This document shows positions 1 to 7,100 of a stretch of 64,000 nucleotides of DNA, in pieces. The stretch is from the NCBI RefSeq assembly GCF_051521495.1, contig NZ_CP150355.1:9796001-9860000 (forward strand). Reading direction: 5' to 3'. How positions within the stretch are numbered: the stretch's first letter is position 1; the number at the start of each line of letters is the position of its first letter. This DNA comes from Sorangium sp051521495 (GTDB lineage: Bacteria; Myxococcota_A; Polyangia; Polyangiales; Polyangiaceae). A program made the position numbers and the translations under genes. Under the pieces are notes generated by a model. That model was not told the DNA's origin, did not search any database, and saw only the letters and a program-made list of their open reading frames with translations.

Positions 1-317
1 TCGATCCCGAGCGGCCCGCGCGACAGCCGCGCGCCGAGGTCCTCGCCCTCGAGCCACTCCATGGCCAGGTAGTAGAGGCCGTCCGCCGTGACGCCGTGGT
101 CGATGTAGCGGGCGACGACGGGGTGCTCGAGCTCGGCGAGCAGGCGCGCCTCCCGCTGGAAGCGCACGACGTGCTCCCTGCCCTGGTTGAAGATCACCTT
201 GAGCGCGACCGCCTGGCCGCTCTGCCGGTCGAGCGCCCGCCACACCGCGCCCATCCCGCCGGAGCCTGCGAGGCGTTCCAGCTGGAAGCGGTTGGCGAGG
301 ACGTGACCTGAATGCAT
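1..317 (-). CDS. Ser/Thr protein kinase, N-terminal part (runs off window)
   Basis: This is the first ~105 codons of a Hanks-type Ser/Thr kinase read leftward from an ATG at 317; the rest lies outside the window. The visible part has the glycine-rich loop (LAGSGGMGAVW, residues ~16-26), the ATP-binding lysine in VALKVI (~41-46), and the hinge stretch YLAMEWLEGEDL (~83-94). There is no signal peptide or membrane segment before the kinase domain, so the catalytic domain is N-terminal and cytoplasmic, as in most myxobacterial kinases. The catalytic loop and any C-terminal sensor or membrane part are not visible, so activity cannot be judged. The next gene upstream on this strand is 288 bp away. 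Confidence 0.9.
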   Translation of the reverse strand, partial: MHSGHVLANRFQLERLAGSGGMGAVWRALDRQSGQAVALKVIFNQGREHVVRFQREARLLAELEHPVVARYIDHGVTADGLYYLAMEWLEGEDLGARLSRGPLGI

Positions 318-604
318 GGCGCAAGTATCGGTGTGCAGACCTCGGCGGTCCAGGCGGCCGGCGCGCTCGTGGACCGCGAACCGTGGACCCTCGGCCCACG
401 CGGGGCGCGAGGATACTCACCCCGCGGCGCGGCGACGAGCCTCGAAGGCCCCCCGGAGCAGCCGCCGGGCCGCCGGGGGCGCGGCCGCGGCCCGCCCTCG
501 CCGACCTCCGGCCGCGCGCGCCCACGCCACGCGCGCGCGGCTGTCGCGCCCGCGCCGCCCCGGCGGAGGCCTCAGCGACCGCCCGCGCCGCGGCGGCGGA
601 GGCC

Positions 605-949
605 TCAGCTGGCGAGGCGCTCGATCCGCGCGTCGACCTCGCGCTCGGCGTTCAGCCAGTCTTCAACGGGGTTGTTCCGGAAGCCGGCCCTCTCGGCATA
701 TCCATAGGCCACGTTCGCGATCAGGCGGTGGCGCTCCTCGCGTGACACGCGCGGGTGCGACGGCGCGGCCTTCGGGGCCTCGATGCCCGCGCGCTCGGCG
801 GCCAGCGCCGCGGCCGGAGAGGGCATCTCGACGGCGGCGGGGGCAGAGACCGCGCTCTCGGGCTGCGCCGAGTCGACCGGGGCAGCGAGCCGGCTCGGGG
901 CCCGGGTGGTCGTCTTCGTGCGGGCCGGGGTCTTGCGCTTCGAGCTCAT
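605..949 (-). CDS. DUF2934 domain protein
   Basis: A 114-residue soluble protein. Residues 1-70 are a basic, Ala/Pro/Thr-rich, low-complexity tail. The C-terminal ~40 residues match the DUF2934 pattern: a basic start (RHRLIANVAYGYAERAG) followed by a conserved DWLNAEREV. This domain is common in delta-proteobacteria and rhizobia, and I know of no established function for it. The start at 949 is supported by GGAGAG about 8 nt upstream on the minus strand. The Lys/Arg/Thr-rich N-terminus could bind nucleic acid, but that is only a guess from composition. Confidence 0.8.
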   Translation of the reverse strand: MSSKRKTPARTKTTTRAPSRLAAPVDSAQPESAVSAPAAVEMPSPAAALAAERAGIEAPKAAPSHPRVSREERHRLIANVAYGYAERAGFRNNPVEDWLNAEREVDARIERLAS

Positions 950-1334
950 CTCGTCGTCTCTCCTTTCGGGTACACGGGTCGACTAACCCAGGTCCGCGCG
1001 TACGCACAAATTTTGAGCACGTAGTTTCTCGGCGCCGGGCCCCTCGCCCGTCGGGATCTCCCTTCCAAGAGACCGTGGTTCGCGGTAGAGTGGATGTCGC
1101 CGACCGGGTGAGATCACCCGGCATGTGTCAGTCCTCATCCCTCGTGTTTCATTGTCGCGTCGTGGCCGGCGCTCATCCGCCATCGTCCATTTTTGCCATC
1201 GTCGCCATCGTCGCTCCCATCTTCGTTCACGGTGGCCCGTCCGTGGTCGCCGCCTGCGCTGAGGACAGCTCGGTACTCTAGAAAATGGCAGGCGCGTCGC
1301 TCGCCGTCATGCCCATGAATCGAGGAGATGCGAT
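950..1334. other. Divergent intergenic region, no gene seen
   Basis: 385 bp between two divergently read genes, so it should hold both promoters. It has a short run of GCCATCGTC-type microrepeats around 1176-1210 and a slightly AT-richer stretch at 1005-1025. I see no sigma-54 -24/-12 pair and no convincing small gene. Confidence 0.5.
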
Positions 1335-2444
1335 GTGGAAGAAAGCGCGGCCCCTTCCCGGCGCACGGCACACCTCTGCTCCTCCGGCGGCGGGATGACG
1401 CGCGTCGTCTGGGTCGAGGACGACAGCGAGGTGCGGCTCGTCGGCGCCTCGGAGCGCTGGGCGCGCGCGATGGAGCAGCTGCGCCGGCTGGCGGCGCACG
1501 AGCGCGCGCCGCTGCTCATCACGGGCGAGCCTGGCACGGGCAAGGAGCTCTGCGCGCGTTTTTTACACGCGGCGAGTTCGAACGCGGAGAGCCCGCGCGC
1601 GGGCGGTCCGTTCGTTGCGGTGAGCGTCGCGCGGCTGCCGGCCGAGCGCCTGCGCGAGGAGCTCTTCGGCGTGGCGGCGGGGCCGGACGGGCGGCCCGCG
1701 GCGCGCCCCGGGCTGCTCGAGCTCGCGCGTGGGGGCACGCTGTTCCTCGACGAGATCGGCGCGCTGCCGCTCGAGCTCCAGCCGCGGCTCGTGGCCGTGC
1801 TCGACGGCGAGCCGCTCTGCCGGATCGGCGGCGGGGATGCGCTGGCCGCGGACGTGCGCGTCATCGCCGCGACGAGCCAGGATCTCTCGGCGCGCGTCCT
1901 CCGGCGGTCGTTCCACGAGGAGCTTTACCGGCGCGTCGGCGGGCTCGGGCTGTCGCTGCCGCCGCTGCGCGAGCGCGACGGCGACGTGCGCAGGCTGGTC
2001 GAGCACTTCCTCCAGCGCCAGAGCGGCGCGACGGGGCTCGCGAACGCCGGGCTCTCCCCGCGCGCGCTCGCGCAGCTCGAGGCGTATCCCTGGCCGGGGA
2101 ACGTCCGCGAGCTCCGGAGCGTCGTCGAGCGCGCGTTCCTCCGCGCCCACGGGGCGCCGCTCGACGTGGAGCACCTGCCGCCCGAGATCGGCGCGGCGGC
2201 GCGTCCGTCGGCGCCGCCGCGGTCGGGCCCGCCGGGCGCGCTGCGGCCGTCCCCTCCGGCGCGGGGCAGCGCGTCGCTCGGGGAGGCGGTGCGCCGCCAC
2301 ATCCTCGCCGTCTACGCGGCCCAGGGCGGCAACGTGACCCGCACGGCGAGCGCGCTCGGGATCACGCGGGTCTCGCTCCGCCGGCACCTGCGCCAGTACT
2401 TCGCCGCGGACGCGCGCGACAAGGAGCCGCTGAGCGATCGCTAG
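1335..2444 (+). CDS. NtrC-like AAA+ activator lacking the GAFTGA loop
   Basis: A 369-residue regulator with an enhancer-binding AAA+ domain and a Fis-type HTH but no receiver domain. Walker A is GEPGTGKE (~64-71), Walker B is GGTLFLDEIG (~133-142), then come LRERDGDV and YPWPGNVREL. The C-terminal HTH is NVTRTASALGITRVSLRRHL. After ELFG (109-112), where family members have HxxGAFTGA, this protein reads VAAGPDGRPA. The sigma-54-contacting Phe and Thr are therefore missing. By analogy with known GAFTGA-less relatives (TyrR, Rhodobacter capsulatus NtrC) it probably does not activate sigma-54 promoters. The GTG start at 1335 has GAGGAG 7 nt upstream; an internal ATG at 1395 is an alternative. It converges on the esterase gene, with 60 bp between the two stops. 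Confidence 0.85.
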   Translation: MEESAAPSRRTAHLCSSGGGMTRVVWVEDDSEVRLVGASERWARAMEQLRRLAAHERAPLLITGEPGTGKELCARFLHAASSNAESPRAGGPFVAVSVARLPAERLREELFGVAAGPDGRPAARPGLLELARGGTLFLDEIGALPLELQPRLVAVLDGEPLCRIGGGDALAADVRVIAATSQDLSARVLRRSFHEELYRRVGGLGLSLPPLRERDGDVRRLVEHFLQRQSGATGLANAGLSPRALAQLEAYPWPGNVRELRSVVERAFLRAHGAPLDVEHLPPEIGAAARPSAPPRSGPPGALRPSPPARGSASLGEAVRRHILAVYAAQGGNVTRTASALGITRVSLRRHLRQYFAADARDKEPLSDR

Positions 2445-2504
2445 GGCCGCGTCCACCGAGCACCGCTGCCGGACGCCACGCCGACGGGCCCGGGGCGGAA
2501 GCGC

Positions 2505-3563
2505 TCAGAGACCGAGGGCGCCGATCATCGTCTCGGCGTAGCGCTTGCCCAGGGTGACCTGCGCGTCGTGCCCGAAGTGGAGATTCCAGGTGTCGGCAGG
2601 GTCCATGGCGAGCCCCTCTGCCGACACGGCGAAGGCATGGGGGATCAGCCCGGGGAGCTGCTTCACGAGCGAATTGTGCTTTGCGCACGACCCCGAATAG
2701 AGGAGCTCTCCTGCGAGGAACGGCACGTCGCCGATCTTCAGATCGGCGCGCAAATCCGAGACGAGCGTCTTCACCTTGCCGGGCCACGCGGGGTCGCCGC
2801 AGTTCGACTCGCCTTGATGGAACAGGATCCCTTCGATCACGCCCCCGATCTCCTGCGCCGCCTTTGCGCGCGACAGGATCCAGCTGTACTTGGACCCTCC
2901 TGCCTTCATGAACGTCTCCACCTTCTCCCCGCTGATGGCGGACGGGACGAGGCCGACGGTGTCCTGGGCGGGGTAATGGTCGAGGATCGTCTTGGAGAAG
3001 TAGTCGCCGGGCCCGATCGCTCCGTTCCAGCATTCGTGGAGCGGCGGGGCAGCGATGTCCCACTTGCCTTCGGCGCGCCCGGTCGCGGCGCAAGCATCGA
3101 AGCCGAGGACCTTGATGCGGGGATTCTCGGTCTTGTCGGCGTCCGAGGCCTTCGGGTACCCGGCCATGTTCGATTGCCCGAGGAGGAGGAAGACATGAAA
3201 CACCGGCTCGGCCGGCGCGCCGCCGCCGCTCCCGCCGGCGCTCGGGTCACCCGCGCCGCCAGCCCCCGAGACGTGACCCGCGCTGCCAGTCCCCGAGACG
3301 TCTCCGCCTACCCCGCCTGAACTCTGAGCGCCCCCGGCCCCATTCTGAGCGCCCCCGGCCCCATCCGCGGGCCCTCCGCCCGCGAGGACCCCTGCGGACG
3401 TCGAGGACACGACATCGGAAGGCGCGCCTCCTGCCCCGCCGGCGCCCGCCGATCCGGGCGCTCCGGCCGGGACATCTGCTTCACCACAGGCAAGGAGCCC
3501 GATGAGCGAGAACGCGAGGCGCGACGGGGTGAGCCCGGGAGAACATCGAAGGTTGCTGTTCAT
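2505..3563 (-). CDS. CE6 / SASA-type carbohydrate acetylesterase lipoprotein
   Basis: A 352-residue exported esterase expected to remove acetyl groups from polysaccharide such as acetylxylan. The signal peptide ends in a lipobox with Cys26 (IGLLAC). A Gly/Ala/Ser linker follows (~30-115), then the SGNH-like catalytic domain. Block I is GQSNMAG with nucleophile Ser131, HQGESN (His249) forms the oxyanion/structural block, and DTWNLHF (Asp324, His329) is the likely acid/base pair. This GQSN, HQGE and D..H set is typical of carbohydrate esterase family 6 and sialate O-acetylesterase-like proteins. The start at 3563 has GGAG about 10 nt upstream. A perfect 16-bp palindrome lies ~150 bp upstream of the start. 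The GH16, GH13 and GH3 genes elsewhere in the window fit a polysaccharide-degrading lifestyle. Confidence 0.85.
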   Translation of the reverse strand: MNSNLRCSPGLTPSRLAFSLIGLLACGEADVPAGAPGSAGAGGAGGAPSDVVSSTSAGVLAGGGPADGAGGAQNGAGGAQSSGGVGGDVSGTGSAGHVSGAGGAGDPSAGGSGGGAPAEPVFHVFLLLGQSNMAGYPKASDADKTENPRIKVLGFDACAATGRAEGKWDIAAPPLHECWNGAIGPGDYFSKTILDHYPAQDTVGLVPSAISGEKVETFMKAGGSKYSWILSRAKAAQEIGGVIEGILFHQGESNCGDPAWPGKVKTLVSDLRADLKIGDVPFLAGELLYSGSCAKHNSLVKQLPGLIPHAFAVSAEGLAMDPADTWNLHFGHDAQVTLGKRYAETMIGALGL

Positions 3564-3710
3564 GCGAGAATTTCTCCGATAGCTGGTGCTTCTCCATGAT
3601 GAGCGCCGAACGCTCTCGATCTCACGAGACCCGACCGATCCGGAGGACGAGGGTCTCGGCGCGCATGACGATCCATCAGGGCGAAGCAGAAGAAGGCCGA
3701 CTCTGGCAAA

Positions 3711-3726
3711 ATGTGAACGTTCACAT
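3711..3726. promoter_or_regulatory. Perfect 16-bp palindrome, LacI-type operator candidate
   Basis: ATGTGAACGTTCACAT is identical to its reverse complement. The central CG with flanking TGTGAA/TTCACA half-sites has the architecture of LacI-family sugar-regulator operators. It sits ~150 bp upstream of the CE6 esterase, the nearest gene reading away from it. No LacI-family gene is present in this window, so the regulator would have to be encoded elsewhere. Confidence 0.5.
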
Positions 3727-3901
3727 ACCTGGCGTCAACGACAATCGGCCGGCCCGCGGGTGTAGCCTCGGTCCGGAGGGAGGGCTCGGCCGGCGGGGCA
3801 CCTCCGGAGCGCGGCGTCAAAGCGGCCAGCGCACATGGTCGCACGTCGCGGTCGAGGCCGAGCTGGTCCTGCGCAAGAGCATGACGGCCTTGGTTGCGCC
3901 A

Positions 3902-4112
3902 TCACGTCTTCGGCCACCTGACGAGCGGGGTTTCTGCCGCGAGCGGGGGTGCCGTGCGCACCCGCTCGTCGGCGGCAGGCCAGGTTGGGCTGCTGAGATC
4001 CATTTCAACGATAAAGCGCTTCGGGTCTCGGGGAAAAGCCCGCTGGGCGCCGGTGCGCTGAAAGCCGGCCCGCTCGTAGAGTCTGCGTCCGGCGCCGTTG
4101 TCGCAGGCAACC
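3902..4112 (-). pseudogene. GNAT acetyltransferase C-terminal remnant
   Basis: Reading leftward directly after the hybrid-kinase stop, in a +1 frame, about 70 codons give a recognisable GNAT C-terminus. It contains EVACDNGAGRRLYERAGF (motif B region: N..A..LYER.GF), followed by RTGAQRAF, then PRDPKRFIVEMDLS, and ends at a TGA at 3902-3904. There is no start codon or acetyl-CoA-binding motif A, because the preceding sequence is the 3' end of the hybrid kinase gene. A former acetyltransferase gene therefore appears to have been truncated by rearrangement. A strong hairpin falls within its last codons. Confidence 0.7.
3934..3978. terminator. Strong stem-loop downstream of hybrid kinase
   Basis: CTGCCGC-GAGCGGG...GTGC pairs with GCAC-CCGCTC...GCGGCAG around a ~5-nt loop, with a small bulge, giving a stem of about 17 bp. 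It lies 135 bp past the hybrid-kinase stop, inside the GNAT remnant. There is no U-tract, so an intrinsic terminator is only a possibility; it could also be a processing or stability hairpin. Confidence 0.4.
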
Positions 4113-7100
4113 TCAGGGCGTCTGCGCCATGCCGATCTCTGCCTCCGGGTCGACAGGCAGCTCGACGATGAACGTGGTCCCTGAGCCCGGCTGGCTCTTC
4201 AGATCCACGCGCCCTCCATGCGCTCGCACGATCTCCCGGACAAGGAACAGCCCGAGCCCGAGGCTCTGCGCTTGATGGAGCCCCGTCGCGCGCTCGAACG
4301 CCTCGAACACGCGCCGCTGGTCGGCCTCGGAGATCCCGATGCCGTGATCGGCGACCGAGAGGCGAGCGACGGCCCCGTCCCCGTCGGCGACGATCCGGAT
4401 CGGCTTTCCGGCTCCGTACTTCATGGCGTTCGTCAGCAGGTTCGTCGCCACCTGCTCGAGCCGCAGCCGATCCCACTGGCCCACGACGGCGCGCTCCGCC
4501 ACCACGTGGAGCGCACACCCGGCCAGCTCGGCCTGCTCGGTCAGCCTCCCGACGACGTCCCGCACGAGGGCCGCCAGGTCCACCGGCTCGCGCGTCAGGG
4601 CGAGCCGCCCCTTCTGGACACGCGAGAGGTCGAGCAGGCTGTCGATCAGCAGGCTGAGCCGACCGAGCTGGCGCTTGAACGACGTGAGGGACGACGACAG
4701 CCAGGACAAGGATACCGTCTCTTGCTGCTTGCTCGATCGCGCGAGCGCGTCGAGCTTCAGATGAAGGCCTGTCAGCGGCGTCTTGAGCTCGTGAGCGAGG
4801 AACGCCGTGCGCCTCTCCGCGGCCTCTGCCGCCGCGCGAGCCTCTCGCTCCCTGGCGAGCGACAGCGCATTCTCGAGGGAGATGGCCGCCTGCGTGGCGA
4901 GCAGCTCGAGCGCGAGGAGCCGCTCGGGCGTGAACGCGTGCGTGGTGAGGTTGTTCTCGAGGTAAAGCAGGCCGATCACCTCGGCCTGCCGCAAGATGGG
5001 AACGCAGAGGACCGACCTCGGATGGTGCCGGACGATGTACTCGTCCCCCGAGAACCTGCCCGCCTTCGCGGCGGCATCATCGAGGAGCACGCGCTCCTTG
5101 GTGAGCCGCACGTAATGAAGGAGCGAGGCAGGGAGGAGCGGGAAGGAGGACACCGGCAACGACTGGAGAACCTTGGTCACGGTCCCCTGTCGCTCCTCGA
5201 TCGCGGCCTCCGCTTCGATCGTCAGGTTGCCGTCCCGCACGAGGAGGAGGCAGCCCTTCTGGGCGCCTCCCTGCTCGAGGACGGACTCGAGCAGGGTCCG
5301 CAAGAGCTTCTCGAAGACGATCTCGCCCGAGATCGTCTGCGACGCCTTGACGACCGCGAGCACGTCGAGCAGATCCGTGCGCGCCGCGAAGGTGGCGGTG
5401 GGCGCGAGCGGCGGTCGCTCGCGGAGCTGCGGATAGAGCTGCTCGAGCTGCCTCACCTTGCCGTCGGCCCCCCAACGCACGTAGCACGAACGGGCTTCAC
5501 GCAGGTACGTATCGGAGAAACGCTCGAACCCTCGCGCTCGATAGAACCGAGACGCGAGCTCGTAAGCAAGCGCTTCATCGTGGACGAAGCCGCTCTCGCG
5601 CGCCGAGCGGATGGCGTCTTCATAGAGGTGCATCGCGCCGAGGTCCCGGCCCTCGATGCGGGCGACCTCGGCGGACACCAGGGCGTAGCGGCTCCGGAAG
5701 TTCTCGGGGCAGTTGTCGGCCCAGCGCTTGAGCTTCTGCTGCTGCTTCTCGAGGGTCCGGGCGAATTGCCGCTGCTGCTCGGCCGGCGCCTGCGCGTGGA
5801 GCGCCGTCACCGTGAGCGCGTAGTAGAAGTGGTGCGTCGCTTCCATGGCCAGAGACGCCGCCTGCCCCTGCATCAGCGCGGCGGCGGCGGCGGACTCAAG
5901 CGCTTCGGCGTGACGTTCATGCATGAACGCGGCGATCTGCTTCATGATATGATACGCGGCGATCCCAAGGCCGAAGCCCGCCTTCTCCAAGATCGCGAGG
6001 GAGCTCGCCTCGTCGAAGGCGCCGCCGTCGAAGCTCGTGGGCGCCCGCGTCGCTCCCTTCAGGCTCGCCGCGAGCTGCTCTTCGAGCCGGACCACGTGGT
6101 ACACCACGTCGTTGTGGGTCTGCCGGGCGAAGGCGGTGTATTTCCGCGCGACCTCGATGACGCGGTCGAGCGGGTCGCCGTTCTCCAGGACAATCCACAC
6201 CATGTTGTACGTCAAGTAGCCGGCAAAGATGAAGTCTCCGACGTCGAGGCAATCGAGGAAGGCCCTGTCCATGAGCGGAATGCTCGTCGCGTAGTGCCTG
6301 TACCAGATGCTGATGACGCCCGCGTGGTGGAAGAGCAGCTTCCCCTTCAGCAGGGCCGCGACGCTCTTGAATTTCTCGTTCAGCCTGAGCGCCATCTCGG
6401 AGAACTGGAACGCGCCTGGGACGTCCCCGAGGATGGACACCATGACCGCGGCGTGACAACTGTAGACGAACGAGGACTCCTCGGCGTGCCCGCGCTGCAG
6501 GGAGGCGTTCACCCCCTTGGCGGTGAGCAGCGGCCAGAGCGCCGGTCGCACGGAGAATACGAGGGGGGCCGATTCGGCGATCAGGCCGATGAACGCCCGC
6601 ACGTCCTCGTCGGTCGCCACGGGCGCGTCGACGAGATCGGCGATAGGGCGCCCGCGCAGGGAGATCGGCACCTGCCGGATCTCGGCGTCCACGGCCGCCC
6701 GGATCTCGTCGTCGGCCTCCGGGAGCGTCACCCCGTAGAGCCGCAAGGCCTCGATCATGACCGCCATGGCGTCGCGGTGTCGTCCGGCGATCTGGTAGAG
6801 CCGCATGCGCAGCCGGTGGGCCCTGGCCCGGTCGGGCCTGGAGCGGGCGTTCTGGAGGATCCGATCGAACAGCGCGTCGGCCGCCTGGAAGTTGCCGGCG
6901 ATGGACTCGCACTCGGCGAGCTCCAGGTAGAGCGTGAGCGTGTCCTCGTACCGCGCGCTCCAGGCGTCCGGCGGCAAGAGAGACGTCGCCTGCGCCAGAT
7001 AGGTGCGCGCCGAGGCGTAGGCGACCGAAGCCCTCGCCTTGATCCCCGCCAGGAGGTTGAGCCGGCAGAGCCCGTCCCTCTCGCGTGGATCGGTGATGAG

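Noticed and set aside
3560..3844. Short minus-strand frame upstream of the CE6 gene
   Set aside because: It ends at the esterase start region, has no ribosome site, and covers the palindrome. Composition is not protein-like.
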